This document shows positions 17,478 to 24,882 of a stretch of 39,713 bases of DNA, piece after piece. The stretch is from Bryobacter sp. GTDB taxonomy: Bacteria > Acidobacteriota > Terriglobia > Bryobacterales > Bryobacteraceae. A program made the translations under genes and the position numbers. Where the stretch lies: positions 1-39,713 of the forward strand of contig JALHNI010000051.1 of assembly GCA_022843605.1 (NCBI GenBank), in the 5' to 3' direction. Each line of letters begins with the position of its first letter. Position 1 is the first letter of the stretch. The notes beneath the pieces are model-generated. The model made no database searches, was not told the DNA's origin, and saw only the letters and a program-made list of their open reading frames with translations.

Positions 17478-18272
17478 TTACGCCGTATGCGCCTGCGGCC
17501 GATAGGCAATCGCTTCAATTTCGATTTTCATGTCCGGATTAGCGAACCGCACTTCCACGGTGCTCCGGGCAGGTTTCGACTGGCCAAAGAACTCGGCATA
17601 AACCTCATTCATGGCGCCAAAGTCGCGGCCGTCTTTGAGGAAAACGGTGCACTTGATGACGTCACTCATGTCAGCACCGCAGGCGGCCAGGATTAACTTA
17701 ATGTTATCCAGCGTGCGGCGCGTCTCGTGTTGGATGTCGCCAAAGCTCCAGGCCTGAGTCACCGGATCGACGGCGGCCTGGCCGGACACGTAGATAAAGT
17801 CTCCGGCACGGACGGCGGGCGAGTACGGCCCATGCGGGACGGGACAGCCGGAAGGAGTAATGCGTTCAATCATGAGAGAGTCCTTTCCTGCCGTGGGTGC
17901 GAACACCACGGCTTCGAGTTCGAATTTCATTTGCGGATTGCGAAACTTTACTTCCACGGTGGAGCGCGCAGGATTCATGCCCGCGAAATAGTCCGCGTAA
18001 AGCAGGTTCATGGCGCCAAAGTCGGAAGCATCGGCCAGAAACACAGTGCATTTCACCACCTGCTGGCGGGTAGCGCCGACTGCGGCGAGCAGCAGGTCAA
18101 GATTGGCGAAGACGCGCCGGGTTTCGGCCGCGAGTTCGCCAGCTTCCCAGACACCGGTAATGGGATCCACCGGGATCTGTCCAGAGACAACAACAAAATC
18201 GCCGGCGCGCACCGCCGGGGAGTAGGGTCCCTGGGGCGGTACAGCGCCGGCGATGCTCAGCCGTTCAATCAA
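17478..18272 (-). CDS. Double RidA-domain (YjgF/YER057c/UK114) fusion protein
   Basis: Two complete RidA domains in one chain of about 264 residues. Each has PYSPAVRAGDF, V(S)SGQ, a KCTVFL segment, FGAMN, and the PARSTVEV motif whose Arg contacts the substrate carboxylate in RidA, followed by an FELEA or IEIEA strand with the conserved Glu. RidA hydrolyses reactive enamine/imine intermediates from PLP enzymes. The start is uncertain: TTG at 18272 places LIERL exactly where the second domain has MIERI, and avoids overlap with the upstream gene (stop at 18283); GTG at 18326 would overlap it by 44 bp. Domain 2 begins at an internal ATG with its own Shine-Dalgarno sequence. Confidence 0.85.
   Translation of the reverse strand: MIERLSIAGAVPPQGPYSPAVRAGDFVVVSGQIPVDPITGVWEAGELAAETRRVFANLDLLLAAVGATRQQVVKCTVFLADASDFGAMNLLYADYFAGMNPARSTVEVKFRNPQMKFELEAVVFAPTAGKDSLMIERITPSGCPVPHGPYSPAVRAGDFIYVSGQAAVDPVTQAWSFGDIQHETRRTLDNIKLILAACGADMSDVIKCTVFLKDGRDFGAMNEVYAEFFGQSKPARSTVEVRFANPDMKIEIEAIAYRPQAHTA
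17871..17886 (-). promoter_or_regulatory. Internal ribosome binding site before the second RidA domain
   Basis: On the minus strand AAAGGA (17886-17881) is followed after 7 nt by an in-frame ATG (17873-17871) that begins MIERI. Translation from here would give a 131-residue single RidA, the usual length of free-standing family members. The site may be a relic of two formerly separate tandem genes or may still be used. Confidence 0.6.
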
Positions 18273-18282
18273 GCGCAGCTTC

Positions 18283-19782
18283 TCAATTGGTCGGACGTTT
18301 GCGGGGCGGACGGCGGGTGCCTCCACCAGTGGGCTTCTTGTCGCCGGAACCCGCCATCTTGCGCGGACGGCGCGAAACGGGCTTGGGCTTCGGCGGTGCC
18401 GGATTCGGATCCATCAACGTCGGCTGACCTTCCACATAAGGCTGCGGGCCGTCATCTTCTTCGTCGATCTCTTCCGGCGGCGCCTGCGGGGGCAATGCCG
18501 GCGGATAGAATTCCGTGCCGAGGTAAACAGTCACGCCGGTTTCACCGGGCTCGATCTTCACCACCGACTTGTCCTGGGCAAAGTTGAGGAACTCGACAAA
18601 GCCCTGGAAGCCGTAGTTTTTGACGTCGAAACCGGCGCTCTCTTCCTTCACCCAACCGTCGAGATCCTCGGCGGTGACACCGTCCTCGAGTTCGATCCGG
18701 TGCGTTTCAAGCACATCGCGCAAGAGCGGCAAAGCGTCTTCCGGCTCCGGTAACGGACGGGCGGGCCCACGGCGTTCGATGATGAACCGGCCACCGGTGC
18801 CGCTAACGTTAACGAGTTCCGCACGCTTCAGCTTGTCGACAAAGTCAGAGAAGCTGGCCGAGCCAAAGCTACGCTCGCTGAAGGACGAATCCAACTGGAG
18901 CATGGTGCTCTTCAGCAGGCCCAACTGCGGCTGGACGCCACGGCGTTCCAGCACCTGCAGGGCGCGCTCGACGAGAGGCATGGCGAGAGCAAGATCCAGA
19001 GGAGCGGGACGCTCCTTCCATTCCTTATTCTTGTTGCGCTCGCGTTCGCGGTTCTGATCGCGCTCGTAGTCGCGGCTCTGTTCGCGAAGAATTTCGGCTG
19101 CGGGCGTACCGCCCTCAGTGGGTTCGCCAGACGCTTCCGCCGCCGGGCCCTGCGGCTGATCGCCACGGTCACGGTCGCGGTCGCGGTTGCGGTCACGATC
19201 GCCGCGGTTGCGGTCACGGTCACGGCGGCGGTATTCCCGGCCGCCCTCGCGCGCCGGCGGGGCCGACTGCGGTTGCTGCACCTGACCTTCCACGGGCGTC
19301 AGATCGACGCCGCGATCCATCAGCAATGACTCATAGCTGATGAACTCGTGGCAGTTCTGCTGCAGAATCGTGGAGGTGAAGGCCTTGCCACCCACCACGT
19401 AAACCACCTTGCCGTATTCCTTCAGCTTGTTCAATAGCGGGATAAAGTCGCTGTCGCCGCTGACGATGGCGAAGGCGTTCACGTGGCTGTGCGTGAAGGC
19501 CATCTCCAAAGAGTCTAGCGCCAGATTAATATCGCCACCGTTTTTGTCGCCGCGGGGCGAGGGCAGGCGCTGCACCATCTGGACGGCCGATTCGGCCATC
19601 AGGCGCGCCGCGTATTCCTGGCGGCCCCAATTTGCGTAAGCAAACTTCGCCACCAGGTCGCCGCGCTCTTTCAGCGCATTCAATACCAGGGCGACGTCGA
19701 ACTCCCGCCGCAGCGTCGATTTAACGCCGATCTCGATGTTGTCGTAATCGACAAACACCGCGATGTTCTGTTTATCTTGCAT
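18283..19782 (-). CDS. NYN-domain ribonuclease-like protein with two OST-HTH/LOTUS domains
   Basis: A 499-residue protein. Residues 1-150 are a NYN (PIN-like) domain with IAVFVDYDNIEIG, GGDINLALD and IVSGDSDFIPL, whose Asp residues would bind the metal for RNA cleavage. A linker of about 100 residues, rich in Arg, Asp and Glu (RDRDRNRGDRDRNRD), follows. Then come two OST-HTH/LOTUS-type modules (LVERALQVLERRGVQPQLG to FVDKLKRAELV, and LLRDVLETHRIELEDG to FVEFLNFAQ) and a Pro/Lys/Arg-rich tail. LOTUS domains bind RNA, including G-quadruplex RNA in several cases. ATG 19782 is chosen over 19818 because AAAGGA lies 6 nt upstream. It follows the B12-domain gene by 28 bp. Confidence 0.85.
   Translation of the reverse strand: MQDKQNIAVFVDYDNIEIGVKSTLRREFDVALVLNALKERGDLVAKFAYANWGRQEYAARLMAESAVQMVQRLPSPRGDKNGGDINLALDSLEMAFTHSHVNAFAIVSGDSDFIPLLNKLKEYGKVVYVVGGKAFTSTILQQNCHEFISYESLLMDRGVDLTPVEGQVQQPQSAPPAREGGREYRRRDRDRNRGDRDRNRDRDRDRGDQPQGPAAEASGEPTEGGTPAAEILREQSRDYERDQNRERERNKNKEWKERPAPLDLALAMPLVERALQVLERRGVQPQLGLLKSTMLQLDSSFSERSFGSASFSDFVDKLKRAELVNVSGTGGRFIIERRGPARPLPEPEDALPLLRDVLETHRIELEDGVTAEDLDGWVKEESAGFDVKNYGFQGFVEFLNFAQDKSVVKIEPGETGVTVYLGTEFYPPALPPQAPPEEIDEEDDGPQPYVEGQPTLMDPNPAPPKPKPVSRRPRKMAGSGDKKPTGGGTRRPPRKRPTN
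19145..19232. repeat. Low-complexity Arg/Asp-coding repeat in the NYN protein linker
   Basis: Degenerate 6- and 12-bp repeats of CGGTCA/CGGTCG/CGGTTG type on the plus strand encode the alternating RD/RN linker. It is coding low complexity, not a CRISPR or intergenic repeat. Such repeats can change length by slippage in 6-bp steps without loss of frame. Confidence 0.6.
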
Positions 19783-19810
19783 CTTGTCCTTTGCTCGCGG
19801 AGCGAGCGGG

Positions 19811-20212
19811 CTACGCAACCTGTTTCACCGAAGTCTTGATAAAATTCACGATCGTCTCCAGTGAAGCACCGGGTTGGAAAACTCCCGCTACTCCCAGTTT
19901 CTTGAGTTGCTCGGCGTCGTCATCCGGAATGATGCCGCCCACCAGAACCACTACGTCTTCCATTTGCCGCTCCCGCAGCAATTCCATTAATCGGGGCACG
20001 ATCGCATTGTGCGCGCCGGAGAGAATTGAGAGTCCAATCACTTGGACATCCTCTTGCAACGCAGCACTCACGATCATCTCGGGCGTTTGGCGCAGCCCCG
20101 TATAGATCACTTCCATACCCGCGTCGCGCAAAGCGCGCGCGATCACCTTGGCCCCGCGGTCATGACCGTCCAGGCCAGGCTTGGCCACGAGCACTCGAAT
20201 CGGATGGCTCAT
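19811..20212 (-). CDS. Stand-alone cobalamin-binding domain protein (methylmalonyl-CoA mutase small subunit type)
   Basis: A 133-residue B12-binding domain. [19 protein letters not shown] carries the D-x-H-x-x-G motif whose His coordinates cobalt from below, and VGGIIPDDD and GVFQPG are the later conserved loops. It closely resembles the C-terminal domain of methylmalonyl-CoA mutase, or the separate small subunit found in many archaea and bacteria. The large catalytic subunit is not in this window, so the partner must be elsewhere if it is a mutase subunit. It heads a minus-strand cluster with the NYN and double-RidA genes and is divergent from mnmE. Confidence 0.85.
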   Translation of the reverse strand: MSHPIRVLVAKPGLDGHDRGAKVIARALRDAGMEVIYTGLRQTPEMIVSAALQEDVQVIGLSILSGAHNAIVPRLMELLRERQMEDVVVLVGGIIPDDDAEQLKKLGVAGVFQPGASLETIVNFIKTSVKQVA

Positions 20213-20285
20213 TCGCTAGTAATTGCGTTCCGGCGCTAGTTCTTGTGGTCCGGCTTAAGGCTTTCCTGTTTCTTCCGAACCAGGG

Positions 20286-20314
20286 TTGCCAAAAGCTACC
20301 GCCTAGTGTACTAC
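20286..20314 (+). promoter_or_regulatory. Weak candidate promoter of mnmE
   Basis: TTGCCA (20286-20291) and TACTAC (20309-20314) are 17 nt apart. The -10 match is poor, and the transcription start is unproven. Confidence 0.3.
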
Positions 20315-20343
20315 GCCTTGGGCTTTACCATAAGGAGGAGCAA

Positions 20344-21678
20344 ATGAGCCTGCAACACACCATCGCCGCGATCTCTACCCCGGCCGGCCGCGGCGGCATC
20401 GGCGTGCTGCGACTGAGCGGCGCGGAAGCCCGCAGCATCGCCACGCAGGTGCTGCGCTTTTCGCAGCCGCCGGCCTGGGAACCCTGGCGTGCTTTCCTGG
20501 CGGAACTCGAAGATGCGGAAGGCACCGTCATCGATCAGGTGGTGGTGACTTACTACGCCGCGCCGCGATCCTACACGACAGAAGACGTGATCGAGATTGC
20601 GTGCCACGGCGCGCCGGTGGTCCTGCGAGCCGGGCTTGACCGTTTACTCCATGCCGGGGCGCGCCTCGCCAACCCGGGCGAGTTCACGCTCCGCGCGTTC
20701 CTAAACGGCCGCCTCGACCTGCCCCGCGCCGAGGCCGTCCATGACCTCATCCAGGCCACGACCCTCTATCAGGCGCGCGTCGCCGCCCAACAAATCGATG
20801 GCGCCGTGTCGCGCCGCCTCAAGCCGCTCAAGGAGCGATTGCTGGGCCTGATCACGCTGCTCGAAGCCGGCATCGACTTTGCCGAAGACGACATTGACGT
20901 CGCCGCCGCCGCCCAGATCATCGAACGGCTGGATCCGCTGCTCGCCCAAAGCCGCGCTCTCGCCAAAAGCTACGCCTACGGAAAGCTGGTGCACGACGGG
21001 TTGTCGCTGGCCATCGTCGGTCGGCCCAATGCGGGCAAAAGCAGCCTCTTCAACCGGTTGGTGGAGCAGGATCGCGCCATCGTCACCGACATCCCCGGCA
21101 CCACCCGCGATGTGGTTTCCGAAACCGCTTCCCTGAACGGCTTGCCCGTGAAGTTCATCGACACGGCCGGCATTCGCGAGGGTGGCGACCAGGTAGAGTC
21201 ACTCGGCATTGAACGCAGCTATGCGGCTATGGCCGATGCCGATTGCACCCTCCTCGTCATCGACCTGTCGCAGCCCGCCGATGCCTTCGATGCCGAACTG
21301 GCCGCCCGCCTCACCGGCCCGTCGCTGATCGTCGGGAACAAATGCGATCTGCCTCGGCAGAATCCTACTGAGTGTTTGCCGGTCTCCGCGCTCACCGGAG
21401 AAGGCATTGACGCCTTACGCCAGCATATTCATGACCTGGTGGCGCCGGAAGGCATTCAGGAGGCGGGCTTTCTGACGAGCCTGCGGCACGCGCGCTTGCT
21501 GGACGAAGTGGTGCTGGCGTTGGAGCGAGCCAAAGTGGCTACCAGCGAGCAGGTGCCCCATGAGATGCTGCTGCTGGATCTCTACTCGGCGCTGACGCCG
21601 CTCGACGCCATCACCGGAGCCACCACCGCCGACGACATCCTCAACCGCATCTTCGCCACCTTCTGCATCGGCAAATGA
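20344..21678 (+). CDS. mnmE: tRNA modification GTPase MnmE (TrmE)
   Basis: A 444-residue protein with full MnmE architecture. The N-terminal tetrahydrofolate-binding domain starts [22 protein letters not shown] helical domain follows, interrupted by a G domain with GRPNAGKSS (G1), DIPGTTRD (G2), DTAG (G3) and NKCD (G4). The chain ends with the family hallmark C-I-G-K. With MnmG it makes the 5-carboxymethylaminomethyl group at U34 of certain tRNAs. The ATG at 20344 is set by AAGGAGG just upstream; longer frames run back across the divergent B12-domain gene. The stop codon lies inside a 20-bp palindrome that belongs to the toxin-antitoxin region. Confidence 0.96.
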   Translation: MSLQHTIAAISTPAGRGGIGVLRLSGAEARSIATQVLRFSQPPAWEPWRAFLAELEDAEGTVIDQVVVTYYAAPRSYTTEDVIEIACHGAPVVLRAGLDRLLHAGARLANPGEFTLRAFLNGRLDLPRAEAVHDLIQATTLYQARVAAQQIDGAVSRRLKPLKERLLGLITLLEAGIDFAEDDIDVAAAAQIIERLDPLLAQSRALAKSYAYGKLVHDGLSLAIVGRPNAGKSSLFNRLVEQDRAIVTDIPGTTRDVVSETASLNGLPVKFIDTAGIREGGDQVESLGIERSYAAMADADCTLLVIDLSQPADAFDAELAARLTGPSLIVGNKCDLPRQNPTECLPVSALTGEGIDALRQHIHDLVAPEGIQEAGFLTSLRHARLLDEVVLALERAKVATSEQVPHEMLLLDLYSALTPLDAITGATTADDILNRIFATFCIGK

Positions 21679-21693
21679 TGCGTTCGCATCATT
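21674..21693. promoter_or_regulatory. Perfect 20-bp palindrome, likely VapBC operator
   Basis: AATGATGCG (21674-21682) and CGCATCATT (21685-21693) are perfect 9-bp arms with a 2-nt centre. The palindrome includes the mnmE stop and ends 17 bp before the antitoxin ATG. No T-run follows, so a terminator is less likely. VapB-type antitoxins bind palindromes in this position and repress their own operon. Confidence 0.65.
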
Positions 21694-21709
21694 CTGCTAA
21701 CCTGGAAAT

Positions 21710-21955
21710 ATGCGCACCACCCTCGACCTGCCAGACGATCTTTACCAACGAGTAAAAATCACCGCCATTCAGCGCGGCGTCACCCTAAAGGCATTTCTGG
21801 AGGAAGCCGTCGTCAACGAACTGGCAGCCCCCCCGAAGAATGTCGCGGCGGCGAAACACCCGCCGCTTCCCCTGATTCGCTCAAAGAATCGCACTCCGAT
21901 CAACACGACTAACGCCGAGATTGAGGAGGCCCTCTTTGGCGAGTTATCTCGTTGA
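21710..21955 (+). CDS. VapB-like antitoxin, ribbon-helix-helix type
   Basis: An 81-residue protein. The first 35 residues (MRTTLDLPDDLYQRVKITA, then GVTLKAFLEEAV) are a ribbon-helix-helix DNA-binding fold; the second half is Pro/Lys-rich and ends in a helix (NAEIEEALFGELSR), the usual toxin-clamping segment. It overlaps the PIN-domain toxin gene by 20 bp, the typical antitoxin-first layout. The family call rests on fold and context. Confidence 0.85.
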   Translation: MRTTLDLPDDLYQRVKITAIQRGVTLKAFLEEAVVNELAAPPKNVAAAKHPPLPLIRSKNRTPINTTNAEIEEALFGELSR

Positions 21956-22361
21956 CGTCAACGTCTGGATCGCCATCGTCTACGAAGACCACCTGCACCA
22001 TCGGACTTGCCGGAACTGGTTTGCCGGCCTAGGGCGCCAAAAAGCCGCCGTCTGCCGGATCACCCAAATGGGGTTGCTTCGTCAACTCACCAATCCCAGC
22101 GTCATGCGCGAGTCGGTCTGCACGCAACAGGAGGCATGGAAAGTCTACGAGACTCTAATGCGACAACCGGCCACTGTTTTCCTCTACGAACCCGACCAAT
22201 TCGATGTGGCTTGGAAAAAACTCACATCGTCCGCCCGGCCCAATCATCACCTGTGGACTGACGCCTATCTGGCCACCTTCGCCCAGTTGCATTGCCTCAC
22301 TCTCGTCACCACGGATGGCCCGCTGGCTCGCGCCAATCCGCATCACTTGCTACTGTCCTAA
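21936..22361 (+). CDS. PIN-domain ribonuclease toxin, VapC family
   Basis: A 141-residue PIN-domain protein. The first catalytic Asp is in YLVDVNVWIA, and the later acidic cluster is LWTDAYLATFA and LVTTDGPLA. The position usually held by the second acidic residue reads RITQMGLLRQLTNP, with Gln, as I recall for the COG1848-type subfamily. TTG at 21936 is chosen as start because AGGAGG lies 6 nt upstream and the resulting MASYLVDVN opening is standard; TTG 21921 would begin before that site. It cleaves RNA when freed from the antitoxin. The 3' end overlaps the convergent oxidoreductase gene by 12 bp. Confidence 0.85.
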   Translation: MASYLVDVNVWIAIVYEDHLHHRTCRNWFAGLGRQKAAVCRITQMGLLRQLTNPSVMRESVCTQQEAWKVYETLMRQPATVFLYEPDQFDVAWKKLTSSARPNHHLWTDAYLATFAQLHCLTLVTTDGPLARANPHHLLLS

Positions 22362-23432
22362 CTTCACGGGCACCCGCTCCCGCCCGGACCGGTAAATGCC
22401 CTGAATCAACTCCACCACCTTCCGGCCTTCCTCGGCCGGCACCCGCAACGGCCGCCCGTCAAGAATCGCTTGCAGAAAGTCACGGTCCTGCAGTGAGTGA
22501 TAGTGCAACGTCGCATCGATCCGGCCGAATCGCTCCGAGTCCTCGGCGACAAAGCCGGGCAGCAACCGCTCCTCTCCGGGTATCGCCCACACATCGTTCA
22601 CCGGCGGCTCCAGCACGTTCGACATCCCCGCAATAAACGTCGCGCCGCCATCCGTCTGCGTGCCCACCGACGCGCCATTCGCCCCGTGCACGTGGATCTT
22701 CGTATAGATCCCGGGCTTCTGGCACAAACTCACCACGATGTTCCCGAGCCCGCCGTTGCGAAAGCGAATCGTCGCCAGCGCCGTGTCTTCCACCTCCACG
22801 TAAGGATGGCTCAGATTCGCCCAATCGCCTCGCACCTCTTCCATCGGTCCCATCATCCATTGCAGGATGTCCAGGTGGTGCGGCGATTGGTTGATCAGCA
22901 CCCCGCCGCCTTCCGTCGACCATTTTCCGCGCCACGGATCGCTCTGGTAATAGGCCTCGTCGCGCCAACTGAACATCATCACCGTGCCCAGAATTGGCTT
23001 GCCGATCTTGCCCGCATCCACGGCCGCTTTCATGCGCAGCACCGGCTCAAAGAAGCGCCGCTGGCTCACCACACCCAACTGCACGCCGTGCTTCGCCGCG
23101 GCCGCGATCATGCGGTCGCAATCTTCGAGACTCGCGGCCAGCGGCTTTTCCACCAACACGTGGACCCCATGCGCCGCGGCCAGAATCGCTGGATCAGCGT
23201 GCAGTGGATGCGGCGTGCAGATTACCACCGCCTCAATCCCGGCCTCAGCAAACATCTGCCCCGCATCGGTGAAAGGACGCACGCCATATTGCGCCGCGAA
23301 GGCCGCCGCTCGCCCGCCGTCGAAATCGCAAACCGCCGTAAACGATGATTCCGGCAAGTCCCTCAGCGCCGCCGCGTGGATGTGCCCCACCTTGCCGCAG
23401 CCGATGATCGCCGTCCGTAACGCCGTCTTCAC
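22350..23432 (-). CDS. Gfo/Idh/MocA-family NAD(P)-dependent oxidoreductase
   Basis: A 360-residue sugar or inositol dehydrogenase-like protein. The N-terminal Rossmann fold has AIIGCGKVGHIHAAAL, VVICTPHPLHAD and the EKPLAAS motif with the catalytic Lys. The C-terminal alpha/beta domain carries the GGGVLINQSPHHLDIL segment. The gene starts with GTG whose last bases overlap the stop of the TIM-barrel gene (GTGA, 4 bp), so the two are translationally coupled. The pairing of a Gfo/Idh oxidoreductase with a xylose isomerase-like TIM barrel is common in sugar or polyol catabolism. The substrate is not known. Confidence 0.88.
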   Translation of the reverse strand: MKTALRTAIIGCGKVGHIHAAALRDLPESSFTAVCDFDGGRAAAFAAQYGVRPFTDAGQMFAEAGIEAVVICTPHPLHADPAILAAAHGVHVLVEKPLAASLEDCDRMIAAAAKHGVQLGVVSQRRFFEPVLRMKAAVDAGKIGKPILGTVMMFSWRDEAYYQSDPWRGKWSTEGGGVLINQSPHHLDILQWMMGPMEEVRGDWANLSHPYVEVEDTALATIRFRNGGLGNIVVSLCQKPGIYTKIHVHGANGASVGTQTDGGATFIAGMSNVLEPPVNDVWAIPGEERLLPGFVAEDSERFGRIDATLHYHSLQDRDFLQAILDGRPLRVPAEEGRKVVELIQGIYRSGRERVPVKLGQ

Positions 23433-24334
23433 GCCGCCTCCGGAAAGTATTGGGCACTCATCGCACGCAGAAACTTTAGCGAATCCACCATCTCCTGCAT
23501 GCCGTTCATCCCGTCCTCCAGGCTGATCCAGCCCCCATAACGGTGCGCGGCCAGAATGCGGAAAATCGCGTGATAGTCGTTCAGGCCCTGCCCCGTCACC
23601 CCGTGCTTCAAGTTTGGCGAATAGCCCAGCGTGCCGTCGCTTTGGCGCAGTTCTTCAATCGTCGCGCCTGGCACCAGATAGCGGTCGCTGGCATGCATGC
23701 TTACCACGCGATCGGCGACGGCCTCGAGTAGCTGCACCGGATCGTCGCCGGCTACCAGCGCGTTCGAAGGGTCGTATTGCACACCGAAATGCTGCCGGTC
23801 CGGAATCGCGTTCAACAATTCCAGAAACACGTCCTGCTTCTGCGCAAACTCCGGATAACGCCAGAAACCATCTTTGTAGTGGTTCTCGAGTCCCAGCACA
23901 ATATCGTGCTCCCTCGCCACCGGCAGCAGGCTCTCAATCGATTCCACCACCCATGCCAGGCCCTGCTCGCGGTTCACCTCCGGATAGCGCTGGCCGCTCA
24001 GCACGCGGCAAACTGCCCGCGGACCGCCCAACCGGCGCGTCACGCCGATCATCAGCGCCTCATGCTCCACCGCGCGTTTCCGGGCATCGGCGTCAGGATT
24101 CGTGAAGTCCGGCGAGCAGCACAGCATCGGCATTGCGAAACCCGCCTCGCGAATCGCATCACCCACTCGGTCCAGGTACGCAGGCTCCAGACTGGTGAAG
24201 AAGCCTTCGTACATCTCGAGGCCATCGGCGTCCAGGTCACCCGCCATCGTGATCCAGTCGAAAACCGACATCGTGCGCGCACCGGCGATGTCATCCAGAT
24301 AGCATTTAGGGAAAGCGGAAAGCTGAAGGGGCAT
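23429..24334 (-). CDS. Sugar phosphate isomerase/epimerase-like TIM barrel
   Basis: A protein of about 301 residues of the xylose isomerase-like TIM-barrel family (AP endonuclease 2 superfamily). Likely metal ligands are the Glu in LGLENHYK, the Asp in FGVQYDPSNA, the His in VVSMHASD and the Glu in WISLEDG. The start at 24334 follows GGAAAG by 7 nt and gives MPLQLSAFPKCYLD, whereas GTG at 24358 would abut the stop of the Lrp-type gene. It probably isomerises or epimerises a sugar that the coupled Gfo/Idh enzyme oxidises. Confidence 0.85.
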   Translation of the reverse strand: MPLQLSAFPKCYLDDIAGARTMSVFDWITMAGDLDADGLEMYEGFFTSLEPAYLDRVGDAIREAGFAMPMLCCSPDFTNPDADARKRAVEHEALMIGVTRRLGGPRAVCRVLSGQRYPEVNREQGLAWVVESIESLLPVAREHDIVLGLENHYKDGFWRYPEFAQKQDVFLELLNAIPDRQHFGVQYDPSNALVAGDDPVQLLEAVADRVVSMHASDRYLVPGATIEELRQSDGTLGYSPNLKHGVTGQGLNDYHAIFRILAAHRYGGWISLEDGMNGMQEMVDSLKFLRAMSAQYFPEAA

Positions 24335-24357
24335 GAGCGAACTTTCCATTCTATGCA

Positions 24358-24801
24358 CTACAGCGGGTTGACATTCTCCTTGGCCGTCGCCAACGCGATG
24401 ATCGTCCGCGTACGAGCGACACCGAGCTTCTGCTTGAGTTGGTTACTGAGCAGTTCATCGAGTTCAAGAGTCGTCGCGCAACGCACCTTCAGCAGATAGT
24501 CGTCGTCGCCGGCCACGTGGTGGCATTCCAACACGCCGGGCATCTTGAGAATGGCGTCTAGAAAACGGCGGCGCTTTTGCTGGCTGTCCAGGGTGACGAA
24601 GATGAAGGCCAGCAAACCGAACCCAATCGCCACCGGGTCGGCCAGGGCAGCATAGCCGCGAATCACCTGCCGTTCCTCCAGCTTGCGGACGCGTTCGGCG
24701 GCGGCGGGCGCGGAGAGCCCAAGGTGCTGCCCCACGTCCGCCCAGGTGGCTCGACCGTCGTGAGCCAGGAGGGCGAGTGCCTTTTTATCCAAGGTATCCA
24801 T
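24358..24801 (-). CDS. Lrp/AsnC-family transcriptional regulator
   Basis: A 147-residue regulator. An N-terminal helix-turn-helix (LDKKALALLAHDGRATWADV, LGLSAPAAAERVRKLEE) is followed by a RAM effector-binding domain (LLAFIFVTL, PGVLECHHVAGDDDYLLKV). ATG 24801 is chosen because AAGGA lies about 8 nt upstream and the product starts MDTLDKKAL, normal for the family; the longer frame runs through the divergent promoter. It is first in a minus-strand cluster with the TIM barrel and oxidoreductase, and divergent from the gene at 24883. Either side could be its target. Confidence 0.9.
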   Translation of the reverse strand: MDTLDKKALALLAHDGRATWADVGQHLGLSAPAAAERVRKLEERQVIRGYAALADPVAIGFGLLAFIFVTLDSQQKRRRFLDAILKMPGVLECHHVAGDDDYLLKVRCATTLELDELLSNQLKQKLGVARTRTIIALATAKENVNPL

Positions 24802-24812
24802 GGTGTGTTTCC

Positions 24813-24827
24813 TTCGATTGTAACGAA
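24813..24827. promoter_or_regulatory. Small dyad TTCG-N7-CGAA, possible Lrp-type operator
   Basis: The 15-bp element has TTCG (24813-24816) and CGAA (24824-24827) around an AT-rich centre. It abuts the -35 box of the divergent promoter, 12 bp before the regulator start. Lrp/AsnC proteins bind loose AT-rich dyads of this size. The match is short and could be chance. Confidence 0.35.
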
Positions 24828-24857
24828 TTGACAGAGAAACGCCTTCGAAAATATACT
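24828..24857 (+). promoter_or_regulatory. Strong sigma-70-type promoter for the gene at 24883
   Basis: TTGACA (24828-24833) and TATACT (24852-24857) are separated by 18 nt, a near-consensus pair. Transcription would begin around 24864, about 20 nt before the ATG, leaving just the AAAGGAG ribosome site in the leader. Confidence 0.72.
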
Positions 24858-24882
24858 TATGAATCAAAGGAGAAACAGTTCA

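Noticed and set aside
19145..19232. Repeated CGGTCA-type units considered as a CRISPR or dispersed repeat
   Set aside because: Units are only 6-12 bp, have no spacers and encode an in-frame Arg/Asp linker.
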